Assembly (NCBI RefSeq): GCF_000719475.1
Contig: NZ_JOGO01000043.1
Location: 1-54,274 of the forward strand
Direction: 5' to 3'
DNA from: Streptomyces sp. NRRL F-5630
Lineage (GTDB): Bacteria > Actinomycetota > Actinomycetes > Streptomycetales > Streptomycetaceae
Length of the DNA: 54,274 nt
Positions 32,590-41,259 of this stretch are shown piece by piece (position 1 is the stretch's first letter; each line of letters begins with the position of its first letter). The position numbers were made by a program, and so were the translations under genes. The notes below the pieces were generated by a model, which saw only the letters and a list, made by a program, of their open reading frames with translations, had not been told where the DNA came from and did not search any database.

Positions 32590-35044
32590 CCCGCCGCGCC
32601 CCGTCCCGCCGCGCGAGCCGCCGCGCCCGCGCCGGGGTCTGCGCCGCCGGCTCGCTCGGGAACCGGCGGCCCGCCCAGCGCCACACGAACTCCAGGACCA
32701 CCGAGGCGACCACCGCGATCAGCACGCCCGTCCACGGCATCGTCGTCCCGACGAGCTTCAGCGCGAAGAAGTCCTGCAACCACGGCACCGCGAGGACGAG
32801 CAGGAACGCGAAGCCCATCACGGCGACCAGCAGGACGCGCCACCACGTGTACGGGCGGGCGACGATCGCGAGGACCCACAGCGAGATGAGGAAGAGCGTC
32901 AGCGTCGCCACGCTCGTCTCCGCGCCGAGCGCCCCGGGCCCCGAGTAGTGCGCGCGGGCCAGGAGGTACGCGAGGAACGTCGCCGCGCCCGCGACGACGC
33001 CGCAGGGGATCGCGTACCGCATGACGCGCCGCACGAAGTGGGGGCGGGCGCGTTCCTTGTTCGGCGCGAGCGCGAGGAAGAAGGCGGGGACACCGATCGT
33101 GAGCGTCGAGAGCAGCGTCAGGTGCCGCGGCAGGAACGGGTACTCGACCTGCGAGCAGACCACGAGGACCGCGAGCAGCACCGAGTAGACCGTCTTGATG
33201 AGGAAGAGCGTCGCGACGCGCGTGATGTTGCCGATGACGCGGCGGCCCTCGGCGACGACCGAGGGGAGCGTCGCGAAGCTGTTGTTGAGCAGCACGATCT
33301 GCGCGACCGCCCGGGTCGCCTCGGAGCCCGAGCCCATCGAGACGCCGATCTGCGCGTCCTTGAGCGCGAGGACGTCGTTGACGCCGTCGCCCGTCATCGC
33401 GACCGTGTGCCCGCGCGACTGGAGCGCGGCGACCATCTCGCGCTTCTGCTGCGGCGTCACCCGCCCGAAGACGGTGTGCTTCTCGATCGCCGAGGCCAGC
33501 TCCGCCGGGTCCTTCGGCAGCTCGCGCGCGTCCACCGCGCTGTCCGCCCCCGGCAGCCCGAGCTTCGCCGCGACGGCGCCCACCGCGACCGCGTTGTCCC
33601 CCGAGATGACCTTCGCCGCGACGTGCTGCTCCTCGAAGTACCTCAGGGTCTCGGCGGCGTCCGGCCTCAACCGCTGTTCGAGGACGACGAGCGCGGCCGG
33701 TTCGGCGCCCTCGGCCGCTCCGGGCGCGTCGAGCGCCGCGCCCTCGCGCGCCCTGGCGAGGAGCAGCACCCGCAGTCCCTGCCGGTTCAGCTCCTCGGTC
33801 TCCGCGAGCGCGGGATGACCGGCGGGCAGCAGGACGTCGGGGGCGCCGAGCAGCCAGCCGCCCTGCCCGGCGAACACGGCGCCCGAGTACTTGCGCGCCG
33901 AGGAGAAGGGCTGCGCCTGCTCGACCCGCCAGCCGCTCGTGTCGGGGTAGGCGTCGATGACGGCCTGGAGACTCGCGTTGGGCCGCGGGTCGGAGGCGCC
34001 GAGGGCGCCGAGCACGGTCGCGGCCCGCTCCTCGTCGTACGGGCCGAGCGGCGCGAGCCGGGCGACGTCCATGCCGCCCTCGGTGAGCGTGCCCGTCTTG
34101 TCGAGGCACACCGTGTCGACGCGCGCGAGCCCCTCGATCGCCGGAAGCTCCTGGACCAGGCACTGCTTGCGCCCGAGACGGATCACGCCGATCGCGAAGG
34201 CCACGGACGTGAGCAGCACGAGGCCCTCGGGGACCATCGGCACGATGCCGCCGACCGTGCGGGCCACGGCGTCCTTGAAGTTGTTCTCCTTGACGACGAG
34301 CTGGCTGACGACGAGGCCGATCGCGGTCGGCACCATCATCCAGGTGACGTACTTCAGAATCGTCGAGATCCCCGTCCGCAGCTCCGAGCTGACGAGTGTG
34401 AACCGCGAGGCCTCCTCGGCCAGCCGCGCCGCGTACGCCTCGCGCCCCACCTTCGTCGCCGTGAACGCCCCGCCGCCCGCGACGACGAAGCTCCCCGACA
34501 TCACCGGGTCCCCCGGCCGCTTGACGACGGGATCGGCCTCGCCCGTGAGCAGCGACTCGTCGATCTCCAGGCTCTCGGCCTCGGCGACCTCGCCGTCGAC
34601 CGGGATCTTGTCCCCGGGCCCGATCTCGACGAGATCCCCGAGCACCAGCTCACTCGCCGAGATCTCCCGGGACCGCCCCTGCCTGCGGACGGTCGGCTTC
34701 GCCTCACCGATCACGGCGAGCGAGTCCAGCGTCCGCTTGGCGCGCCACTCCTGGAAGATGCCGATCGCGGTGTTGGCGACGATCACGTACCCGAAGAGGC
34801 TGTCCTGGAAGGGCGCCACGGCGAGCATGACCAGCCACAGCACGCCGATGATCGCGTTGAAGCGCGTGAAGACGTTCGCCCGCACGATCTCCTTGAGCGA
34901 GCGCGAACTGCGCACGGGGACGTCGTTGACCTCCCCCCGCTCCACCCGCTCCGCGACCTCGGCATCACTCAGCCCGGCGGCGACCCCGCCACCGGCCCCC
35001 GCCCCGCCCCCAGGCCCCTCGTCGGCCTTCACCCCATCCGTCAT
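32567..35044 (-). CDS. ctpE: P-type cation-transporting ATPase, CtpE-like
   Basis: 825-residue P-type ATPase. Seen: TGE (167-169) in the actuator domain, PEGL in the fourth membrane helix (VPMVPEGLVLLTS, 269-281), the phosphorylated Asp315 in DKTGTLT, and TGDGVND (551-557), followed by about six C-terminal helices. The transmembrane PEGL form and overall order match mycobacterial CtpE, a calcium transporter; the ion is thus probably Ca2+ but not proven. The ATG at 35044 is favoured because TACGGT lies 7 nt upstream (leaderless). The N-terminal 25 residues are Gly/Ala-rich. The 3' end is repeated three times. Confidence 0.9.
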   Translation of the reverse strand: MTDGVKADEGPGGGAGAGGGVAAGLSDAEVAERVERGEVNDVPVRSSRSLKEIVRANVFTRFNAIIGVLWLVMLAVAPFQDSLFGYVIVANTAIGIFQEWRAKRTLDSLAVIGEAKPTVRRQGRSREISASELVLGDLVEIGPGDKIPVDGEVAEAESLEIDESLLTGEADPVVKRPGDPVMSGSFVVAGGGAFTATKVGREAYAARLAEEASRFTLVSSELRTGISTILKYVTWMMVPTAIGLVVSQLVVKENNFKDAVARTVGGIVPMVPEGLVLLTSVAFAIGVIRLGRKQCLVQELPAIEGLARVDTVCLDKTGTLTEGGMDVARLAPLGPYDEERAATVLGALGASDPRPNASLQAVIDAYPDTSGWRVEQAQPFSSARKYSGAVFAGQGGWLLGAPDVLLPAGHPALAETEELNRQGLRVLLLARAREGAALDAPGAAEGAEPAALVVLEQRLRPDAAETLRYFEEQHVAAKVISGDNAVAVGAVAAKLGLPGADSAVDARELPKDPAELASAIEKHTVFGRVTPQQKREMVAALQSRGHTVAMTGDGVNDVLALKDAQIGVSMGSGSEATRAVAQIVLLNNSFATLPSVVAEGRRVIGNITRVATLFLIKTVYSVLLAVLVVCSQVEYPFLPRHLTLLSTLTIGVPAFFLALAPNKERARPHFVRRVMRYAIPCGVVAGAATFLAYLLARAHYSGPGALGAETSVATLTLFLISLWVLAIVARPYTWWRVLLVAVMGFAFLLVLAVPWLQDFFALKLVGTTMPWTGVLIAVVASVVLEFVWRWAGRRFPSEPAAQTPARARRLARRDGARRAGSRKDG

Positions 35045-35051
35045 GGAACCG

Positions 35052-35057
35052 ACCGTA
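35052..35057 (-). promoter_or_regulatory. leaderless -10 box for ctpE
   Basis: TACGGT on the minus strand, 7 nt before the ATG at 35044. Confidence 0.6.
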
Positions 35058-35099
35058 TGCGCTGAGCAGGCCCACCACCTGTCGAGAAGAGTAAAAACC

Positions 35100-35112
35100 T
35101 GCGTGCCACGCA
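35100..35112. promoter_or_regulatory. 13-bp palindrome upstream of ctpE
   Basis: TGCGTG-C-CACGCA, a perfect odd palindrome beside an A/T-rich patch, 55 bp before the ctpE start. Candidate operator. Confidence 0.5.
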
Positions 35113-35247
35113 AGATTTCGGCCTGTGGGGGGATCCCCCGGGGCGCGGGTCATTCTTTCGCAGTAGGGCCTGAGGGGGAGGGGGGCAGGTGGGGCGTGGA
35201 CGTGGGGAGGTACGGACCCGCGCCGTACGGGGATGTCCCCTGCCCGT

Positions 35248-37782
35248 TCAGCCCCGCCGCTCCGTCAGGCGGGGGATCTCGACGTTCCCCACTGGCGCGG
35301 TCCCCAGCGGGGAGCCATCCACCACCGCTTGCGTCACCGGCGCGGCCGCCGTCGGCGCTGTCGTCATCGGTGTGGCGGGCGCTGTTTCCCGGGCCGGTAT
35401 CGCCGGAGCCGGGCCGCCGCGGTGGAGGGCCGGGGCTGTGGCCAGGTCGTCGAGGAGGTCGCACAGGTGGTGGAGGGGGAGGAGGGCGCGCGGGGTCCTC
35501 GTGTGCTCGGCGCGGGCCGCTTCCTCCGCCGCCGCGAGGGAGGCGCGGGCCGCGGCGAGGGAGGTGCGGACCTCGTCCGTCGCGACGACGGCACGGTCCG
35601 GGTGGCTCGTCAGGTCGCGGGTGGCCGCGGCCAGGGCACGGGTCGCCGTGGCCAGGTGGGCGCGCGGCGGGGTCGGGGCCGCCGTGTGCGTCGCCGCGCT
35701 CGCGAGCGGCACGAGGACACGGGCCCGGCGCGCCGCCGCCGCGTAGACGCGCAGCCGCTCGCGGAGGTACGAGGGGTCGTGGCGCCGGACCAGCGGCCGG
35801 GTCAGCGGGCGCGCGACGAGCGCGAGGGCATGCAGCCGGTGGTCCACCTCGCGGGCGAGCGCGTCCGGGTCGGCGTCCTCCACGGCCGCGCCCTCGAAGC
35901 GCAGCGCCACCCCTTCGAGCAGTTCGGTGAGCGCCCCGAACAGCTCGGCCCGCGCCGCGTTCACGGTGTCGCGCGTGCTGGTCGGCAGGAACAGGAGACT
36001 GACGAGGATGCCGACGAGCGCCCCCGCCGCCGTCTCCTCCAGGCGCAGCAGCAAAAGCTCCGCCGAGAACTCGTGGAGCAGTGTGTACATCTGCGCCACC
36101 ATGATCGTCACGAAGAAGATCATGTAGGCGTACGAGACCTTCACCAGGTAGAAACCGACGCTCATGCTCACGACGATGAGGGTCAGCGCGAGCAGGTCGT
36201 GCCCGGTGGTGAGGTGCGCGAGCCCGATGCCCGCGATAATGCCGAGCAGCGTCCCGAGGACGCGGTGACCGGCCTTGATGACGGTCTCGGAGCGCGTCGC
36301 CGTACCGGTGAAGGCGACGAACGCGGCGATGACGGCCCAGTAGTACCGCTGCTCGGAGATCGCCTTGCCGACGACGATGGCGAGCCCTCCGGCGAAGGCG
36401 GCCTGGAACGCCTGCCGCGTCGAGAGCCGCACCCTGCGCAGCGGATTCCAGCCACGTCCGCGCGCGTGCACGTCCTTGGCGACGGACGGCGAGCCCGGCA
36501 GGTTGCCGAGGCTCAGCGCGACGGCCGGCTCGAAACCGCTGTCGGCGGGCGGCGTCGTGCCGGGCGCGGGTACGCGGCCCACGAGCCCGGTGTACGTCGC
36601 GGCGGCGGCGGCGAGCTGTCGCGCGGCGGGCAGGGCGCCCGGCGCGGAGCCCGGCGCGTCGGAGCGGCGGGACTCCAGGAGCGCGCGGGCGAGCCGGCCG
36701 GCCCGCGGGTAGTGGTGGTGGCCGAGGGCCTGCGCGATGGCGTGCGCGGCGGCGCGCGGCCCCTCGGGCTCGTACGGCTGCCGCGCGAGCGTGTCGGCGG
36801 CGTGCGCCATGGCCTCGATGGCGAGCTGCGCCTCCAGGAGGCGGCGGCGCAGCGCGCGCGGGGACCAGCCCTCGGGCAGCGCGCCCGGCTCCGTCGACCA
36901 GCCCTCGACGAGGAGCGCCGTCTCGGCGAGGCCGAGCTGACGGAGGTGGAGTTCGCGGCGCAGGCGCGCGCGGCGGCGCGGTCGCTCGGCGGCGAGGAGC
37001 GCGGCGGCGGTGCGCGCGACGGCGCGGGCACGAGCGCCGAAGGCGGCGCGCGCGTGGCGCAGCGCGTTGCCCGCGCGGTGGCGCAGGAGGGCGAGGCACA
37101 GGGCCGTGACCCAGACGGTGGCGAGGAGGACGGCGACGACCAGGCCGGGCAGCTGGGACACCTGGGGGTGGAGGAAGGCCGCGAAGAAGTACCCCATCCA
37201 GCCCATGAAGCCGTAGAAGAAGTAGGCGAGGCCGAAGCGGCGCACGTACACGGCGGCGAACATCACGACGACGAAACCGGCCAGCATCGGCACGTCGTGC
37301 GCGGCGACGGCGATGCCCGGCAGGAGCCCGGCGAAGAGGGCGACGGGAAAGAACACGGCGATGCGCAGGTTCGCCACGACCGAGGGACCGGCGAGGGCGT
37401 TCGAGCCCAGCATGGCGATCACCGTGCCGATGATCATGTAGACGATCATGTCCTGCGGAGCGGCACCGGCGAGCCTCGCGTAGAGGTACTCGACGCCGAG
37501 CGCGCCGGCCATCGCGAGGCCCGCGGTCAGCGCCGACCGGAGCCGCCCGAGTCCGGGGTCGGAACCGAGGTGGGCATCCCGGATGCCGTGGGCGGCGGCG
37601 CGGAGCGCGGAGGCGCGGGGCACGACGGGGACGCGGAGTGCGGGGGTGCGCGGTGCGGGGGCCTTGCGGCCGTCGGCTGTCGTCGCGTGCGGCGCGCCGG
37701 GAGGGGGCGCGGCCTGGGAGGTCGTGGGGTGCGGGGCCGCGGAGGCGGCGTGCGGTGCTTCGGAGCGTATGCCCTCTGCCAT
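35248..37782 (-). CDS. FUSC-family aromatic-acid/small-molecule exporter
   Basis: 844 residues with two membrane bundles: an N-terminal set of about five helices (LRSALTAGLAMAGALGVEYLY, DMIVYMIIGTVIAMLGSN, VANLRIAVFFPVALFAG and others) and a second set after residue 480 (TRQAFQAAFAGGLAIVVGKA, YYWAVIAAFVAFTGTATRS, VLGTLLGIIAGIGLAHL, TIMVAQMYTLL). This is the duplicated FUSC layout of fusaric-acid and aromatic-acid exporters; the cargo is unknown. The ATG at 37782 has AAGGA 4 nt upstream. Divergent from a MarR regulator over a palindrome, so it is most likely repressed by that MarR and derepressed by its cargo. Confidence 0.9.
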   Translation of the reverse strand: MAEGIRSEAPHAASAAPHPTTSQAAPPPGAPHATTADGRKAPAPRTPALRVPVVPRASALRAAAHGIRDAHLGSDPGLGRLRSALTAGLAMAGALGVEYLYARLAGAAPQDMIVYMIIGTVIAMLGSNALAGPSVVANLRIAVFFPVALFAGLLPGIAVAAHDVPMLAGFVVVMFAAVYVRRFGLAYFFYGFMGWMGYFFAAFLHPQVSQLPGLVVAVLLATVWVTALCLALLRHRAGNALRHARAAFGARARAVARTAAALLAAERPRRRARLRRELHLRQLGLAETALLVEGWSTEPGALPEGWSPRALRRRLLEAQLAIEAMAHAADTLARQPYEPEGPRAAAHAIAQALGHHHYPRAGRLARALLESRRSDAPGSAPGALPAARQLAAAAATYTGLVGRVPAPGTTPPADSGFEPAVALSLGNLPGSPSVAKDVHARGRGWNPLRRVRLSTRQAFQAAFAGGLAIVVGKAISEQRYYWAVIAAFVAFTGTATRSETVIKAGHRVLGTLLGIIAGIGLAHLTTGHDLLALTLIVVSMSVGFYLVKVSYAYMIFFVTIMVAQMYTLLHEFSAELLLLRLEETAAGALVGILVSLLFLPTSTRDTVNAARAELFGALTELLEGVALRFEGAAVEDADPDALAREVDHRLHALALVARPLTRPLVRRHDPSYLRERLRVYAAAARRARVLVPLASAATHTAAPTPPRAHLATATRALAAATRDLTSHPDRAVVATDEVRTSLAAARASLAAAEEAARAEHTRTPRALLPLHHLCDLLDDLATAPALHRGGPAPAIPARETAPATPMTTAPTAAAPVTQAVVDGSPLGTAPVGNVEIPRLTERRG

Positions 37783-37847
37783 CTGGTCCTTGTCACTCGG
37801 GGAAGGAGGGCCCCGGGCGGGTCGAAGAGACGAGGCCTCCGGAGCGT

Positions 37848-37872
37848 GTACGTTACATATAATAACAAGTAC
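37848..37872. promoter_or_regulatory. MarR-type operator with consensus -10
   Basis: GTAC-GTTA-CATATAA-TAAC-AA-GTAC: mirror-image GTTA/TAAC and GTAC arms, nearly palindromic. A perfect TATAAT lies inside at 37858-37863 for the MarR gene, so binding would block it. Confidence 0.75.
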
Positions 37873-37906
37873 CGTACCGATATTCCTCACGGGGAGTGCC
37901 AGCAGG

Positions 37907-38395
37907 ATGACCGTCGAGCACCGGCCGGACGGGGCCGAGTCGCCCCGCCCGGACCTCATCGACCGGATCGAGCGGCAGACCGCCTTCCTCAACCGCAACT
38001 TCGAACTGCTCCACCGCAGGTCGCGGACGCACAGCGAGATGGACCGCTCCGAGTACCTCATGCTCCGCACGCTCGGCGCCGCCCCCGAACCCCCCGACAT
38101 CAACGCCCTCGCCGCGATGCTCGGCCTCAACCCCTCGACGGCGGGCCGTCAGGTCGCCGCCCTGCGCCGCAAGGGCTTCGCGACCACGACCCCCGACCCC
38201 GCCGACCGCCGCCGCAGCCTCATCGCTCCCACCGAGACGGGCCGCCGCCTGGCCGCGGAGGTGCGCCGACGCCGTCAGGAGGACTTCGCCGACCTCCTCG
38301 CGGACTGGGAGGAGGCGGATCTGCGCGTGCTCGGGGAGATGTTCCGCAAGTACAACGTGGCGGTCGCGCGGAAGTACTTCACGCGCGAGCCCTGA
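37907..38395 (+). CDS. MarR-family transcriptional regulator
   Basis: 162 residues: dimerisation helices at both ends and a winged helix-turn-helix (DINALAAMLGLNPSTAGRQVAALRRKGF, then the wing TTTPDPADRRRSLIAPTETG). The ATG has GGGGAG about 10 nt upstream. Divergent from the FUSC exporter across one palindrome, the usual architecture for MarR-controlled efflux induced by phenolic ligands. Autoregulation is likely because the -10 lies in the operator. Confidence 0.93.
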   Translation: MTVEHRPDGAESPRPDLIDRIERQTAFLNRNFELLHRRSRTHSEMDRSEYLMLRTLGAAPEPPDINALAAMLGLNPSTAGRQVAALRRKGFATTTPDPADRRRSLIAPTETGRRLAAEVRRRRQEDFADLLADWEEADLRVLGEMFRKYNVAVARKYFTREP

Positions 38396-38512
38396 GCGCA
38401 GTCGTCGCCCTGTGTCGCCGGGGCCCCGCCGGGGAGTCGGCGTCGGAGCAGCGGCTTCCGGGCTGTTCAGGCCCGCCTCTGGGCCGTCGGGCCCCGGCTT
38501 CTAGACCCCCGG

Positions 38513-38579
38513 GCCCCCGCCACCGAGCCCGTCAGGCCCCCGCCACCGAGCCCGTCAGGCTCCACCACGAGCCGGTCAG
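38513..38579. repeat. 23-bp tandem triplication of the DUF2530 3' end
   Basis: Two perfect copies of GCCCCCGCCACCGAGCCCGTCAG (38513-38535, 38536-38558) and a third, diverged 21-bp copy (38559-38579) that contains the DUF2530 stop codon. Confidence 0.88.
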
Positions 38580-38848
38580 ACCCCCGGCTCCGCCTCCGCC
38601 CGCTCGGCCGCGTGGCGCTTGATCGCCTCGTCGCGGCGACGCACGTACCAGGTGCCGAAGAGGCCGAGACCGGCTCCGGCGGCGCAGGTCCACAGCCACC
38701 ACAGGTGCCCGTGGTCGTCGAACCAGCCGTAGAACGGGAGCTGGACGAGGAAGAGCAGGAACCAGATCCCCGTACCGGTCGCGACCGTGGCCACGACCGG
38801 GCCTTCGAGCGGTTCCGGTGCCTCGTGCCGCGGCGTCCACTTCTCCAT
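38576..38848 (-). CDS. DUF2530 membrane protein
   Basis: 90 residues with two helices (VVATVATGTGIWFLLFLVQLPF and GHLWWLWTCAAGAGLGLFGTWY) joined by a short GWFDDHGH loop, then a basic, Glu-rich tail. These are the DUF2530 hallmarks, of unknown function in the actinobacterial membrane. The ATG is fixed by TAAGCT 6 nt upstream (leaderless). It is transcribed away from the purine permease. The stop codon lies within a repeated sequence, so the last residues may vary between strains. Confidence 0.9.
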   Translation of the reverse strand: MEKWTPRHEAPEPLEGPVVATVATGTGIWFLLFLVQLPFYGWFDDHGHLWWLWTCAAGAGLGLFGTWYVRRRDEAIKRHAAERAEAEPGV

Positions 38849-38854
38849 GGGGCC

Positions 38855-38860
38855 AGCTTA
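38855..38860 (-). promoter_or_regulatory. leaderless -10 box for DUF2530 gene
   Basis: TAAGCT on the minus strand, 6 nt before the ATG at 38848. Confidence 0.65.
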
Positions 38861-38896
38861 CGCGGCGGACGCGCGCGGTCCCCGGGTGACTCCGCC

Positions 38897-39139
38897 GCGC
38901 TTATATCCCGAGGTCATCTCTTGATCCACGCGACACGCCGTATCAGCCCGACTTGCGTTCTACGCGCGGAGATAGCTATTTGGCGTTCTGGTCTTCATAC
39001 TGAACCCGCTCGGGTGTGGCTGAGTTCTTTCGTAAGAAGCGACAAAGCGACCGAATTGCTCGACGGAGAGCGACCGGGAGCTCACGTGTCCCACCCGTCG
39101 TCCCCGTTGCCTTCGCTCTCCTGACCAGAGGTTTCCCCC
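38897..39139 (+). promoter_or_regulatory. AT-rich leader of the purine permease
   Basis: About 240 bp of lower GC than anywhere else nearby. It includes AGATAGCTATTTGG near 38970 and the inverted repeat TTCTT-TCGT-AAGAA (39025-39038). No open frame. It looks like a regulated promoter plus long 5' leader; it does not match any riboswitch I recognise. Confidence 0.55.
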
Positions 39140-40597
39140 ATGCCCACCTCGGCAATCGCCCAGGACCCCGCGTCCGGAGGACCGTCCGGGGTTCCGCCCC
39201 GGAACGCCGCGGACCGTTTCTTCAAGATCTCCGAGCGTGGCTCGACCTTCGGTCGTGAGATCCGGGGTGGCTTCGCCACCTTCTTCGCGATGGCGTACAT
39301 CGTCGTGCTGAACCCGATCATCCTCGGCACCGCCAAGGACATGAACGGTCATCACCTCGACAACGGCCAGCTCGTCACCGCGACGGCCGTCACCGCCGCC
39401 TTCACGACACTCCTCATGGGGGTCATCGGCAACGTCCCGATCGCGCTCGCCGCGGGCCTCGGTGTCAACACGGTCGTCGCGCTCCAGCTCGCGCCCCGCA
39501 TGACGTGGCCGGACGCGATGGGCATGGTGGTCCTCGCCGGTCTCGTCGTGATGCTGCTCGTCGCGACCGGGCTGCGCGAACGCGTCATGAGCGCGGTCCC
39601 CAACGGGCTGCGCAAGGGCATCTCGATCGGGATCGGTCTCTTCGTGCTCCTGGTCGGGCTCGTGGACTCGGGCTTCGTCTCCCGAGTCCCGGACGTCGCC
39701 CAGACCACGGTCCCGCTCCAGCTCGGTGGCGACGGCCACCTCAACGGCTGGCCCGTGCTCATCTTCGTCCTCGGCGCGCTGCTCACCGTCGCCCTGCTCG
39801 TCCGCAAGGTCTCGGGCGCGATCCTCATCAGCATCGTGGCCATGACCGTCGTCGCCGTGCTCATCAACGCGGTCGCCGACATCAAGCCGGGCGCCTGGGG
39901 CCTGACCGAACCGAAGTGGCCGGGCAACCCGGTCTCCACGCCCGACTTCGGGCTCATCGGCAACGTGAGCATCTTCGGCGGCTTCCAGCACGTCGGCGTC
40001 CTCACCGGCATCCTCTTCGTCTTCACCGTGCTGCTCTCGTGCTTCTTCGACGCGATGGGCACGATCATGGGCGTCGGCGACGAGGCGCACCTCACCCGTC
40101 CCGACGGCTCCATGCCGGGTATGAACAAGATCCTCTTCGTCGACGGGGTGGCCGTCGCCGTCGGCGGCGCCTCGTCCTCCTCGGCGACGACCTGCTTCGT
40201 CGAGTCCACGGCGGGTGTCGGCGAGGGCGCGCGGACCGGCTTCTCGAACATCGTCACCGGCGGGCTCTTCGTCCTCGCGCTCTTCCTGACCCCGGTCGCC
40301 ACGATGGTCCCCTCGCAGGCGGCGACTCCGGCGCTCGTCGCGGTCGGCTTCCTGATCCTCTCGGGATCGATCACGAAGATCGACTGGACCGACTTCACGA
40401 TCGCCATCCCGGCGTTCCTCACCATGGTGATGATGCCGTTCACCTACTCGATCACGAACGGCATCGGGATCGGCTTCATCACCTTCACCGTGCTGCGGAT
40501 CGTCGTCGGGCGGTGGCGCGAGGTGCCGGTCGCGATGTACATCGTGTCCGCCGTGTTCGCCTTCTACTACCTGATGCCGGCGCTCCAGCTCACGTAG
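39140..40597 (+). CDS. NCS2-family purine (adenine/guanine/hypoxanthine) permease
   Basis: 485 residues of the AzgA-like branch of the NCS2 family: RGGFATFFAMAYIVVLNPIIL (first core helix), AGLGVNTVVALQLAP, RKGISIGIGLFVLLVGLVDSG, the VFTVLLSCFFDAMGTIMGVGDEA motif, and ATTCFVESTAGVGEGARTGFSNIVTGGLF near the core. About twelve to fourteen membrane helices. It imports purine nucleobases with protons; hypoxanthine from the futalosine route 16 kb away is one conceivable source of substrate, though this is speculation. The ATG has AGAGG 8 nt upstream. A long AT-rich leader precedes it. Confidence 0.94.
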   Translation: MPTSAIAQDPASGGPSGVPPRNAADRFFKISERGSTFGREIRGGFATFFAMAYIVVLNPIILGTAKDMNGHHLDNGQLVTATAVTAAFTTLLMGVIGNVPIALAAGLGVNTVVALQLAPRMTWPDAMGMVVLAGLVVMLLVATGLRERVMSAVPNGLRKGISIGIGLFVLLVGLVDSGFVSRVPDVAQTTVPLQLGGDGHLNGWPVLIFVLGALLTVALLVRKVSGAILISIVAMTVVAVLINAVADIKPGAWGLTEPKWPGNPVSTPDFGLIGNVSIFGGFQHVGVLTGILFVFTVLLSCFFDAMGTIMGVGDEAHLTRPDGSMPGMNKILFVDGVAVAVGGASSSSATTCFVESTAGVGEGARTGFSNIVTGGLFVLALFLTPVATMVPSQAATPALVAVGFLILSGSITKIDWTDFTIAIPAFLTMVMMPFTYSITNGIGIGFITFTVLRIVVGRWREVPVAMYIVSAVFAFYYLMPALQLT

Positions 40598-40902
40598 GGC
40601 GCCGGAGATGCGGGTGACCCCCCGGGGCGTGCGGTGCGCGCTGCGGGGGGTCGGTCGTTTTCCGGGGGCGGCGGTCAGGGATCGAGGACCCCGGGGCTCG
40701 GGACTCGGACCGTGGCGGGTGGCGGGATTCCCACTGAGCGCGGGGCGCTGCTCGCCCGCGCCGTCCACGCTCGCGCGCCGCTCACCCGCGCCGTCCACGC
40801 CCACGCGCCACTCGGGACGCCCCCTGCCCCGCACGCCTCCTCGCGCGCCGCCCCGTCACGCGCCCACCCCCACTCCACCCCACTCCCGCCGCCCCGGGGC
40901 CC
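40598..40902. other. intergenic region with 30-bp repeat
   Basis: Convergent gap. Apart from the tandem repeat at 40751-40810 it is GC-rich low-complexity sequence without a gene or clear terminator. Confidence 0.6.
40751..40810. repeat. two 30-bp tandem repeats
   Basis: 40751-40780 and 40781-40810 share CTCnCCCGCGCCGTCCACGC and differ at about four positions; a third truncated start (CTCGGG) follows. Confidence 0.85.
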
Positions 40903-41079
40903 TCACCCGTAGAACTTCTCCGTCTTCTCCACCGCGACCTTGAAGCGCTCGTCGAAGTCCTCCCGCACGAGCGTTCTGATCACGTAGTCCTGCACGGTCA
41001 TGCCGCGCCGCGCGGCGTGCGCGCGCATCCGGTCGAGCAGTTCGCCGTCGATCCGCAGGCTGAGCACATCGGTCCCCAT
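40903..41079 (-). CDS. 58-residue ribbon-helix-helix protein
   Basis: Too short for most gene callers but convincing: a 58-residue CopG/Arc-type ribbon-helix-helix, with the beta strand DVLSLRIDGELLDRMRAHA (4-22), a second helix DYVIRTLVREDF and a charged tail. Such proteins dimerise to bind DNA or to neutralise toxins. No toxin gene lies next to it: neighbours are the purine permease and MarR. The ATG has no Shine-Dalgarno; GATTCT 6 nt upstream is a weaker leaderless-type -10. Confidence 0.8.
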   Translation of the reverse strand: MGTDVLSLRIDGELLDRMRAHAARRGMTVQDYVIRTLVREDFDERFKVAVEKTEKFYG

Positions 41080-41234
41080 ACGCCCAGAATCACGGCACTG
41101 GGGGTGGGATCGATATTTTCCGGCCGGGACTCACTCGTACGGGTGAGTGCGGTCTTGCGTGCGAGTGTCCCGGAGGTGGCGGGCGGGTGTGGGGCAGGTC
41201 ATGTCGGGGCACCCTCCCCACAGTCTCTTTAGTC

Positions 41235-41252
41235 AGAGTAATGAGTTACGCT
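41235..41252. promoter_or_regulatory. MarR operator overlapping a leaderless -10
   Basis: AGAGTAA-TGAG-TTACGCT is a near-perfect dyad (6 of 7 base pairs). Its right arm contains TACGCT (41247-41252), a -10 exactly 7 nt before the ATG at 41260. Confidence 0.78.
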
Positions 41253-41259
41253 AACTACC

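Noticed and set aside
38490..38505. Second dre-like site (TTCTAGACCC)
   Set aside because: Only one half matches the DasR consensus and it lies in a repeat-rich gene end, not before a plausible target.
40903..41079. Toxin-antitoxin locus around the RHH protein
   Set aside because: No small toxin-like gene (RelE, MazF, PIN, HipA type) lies on either side.
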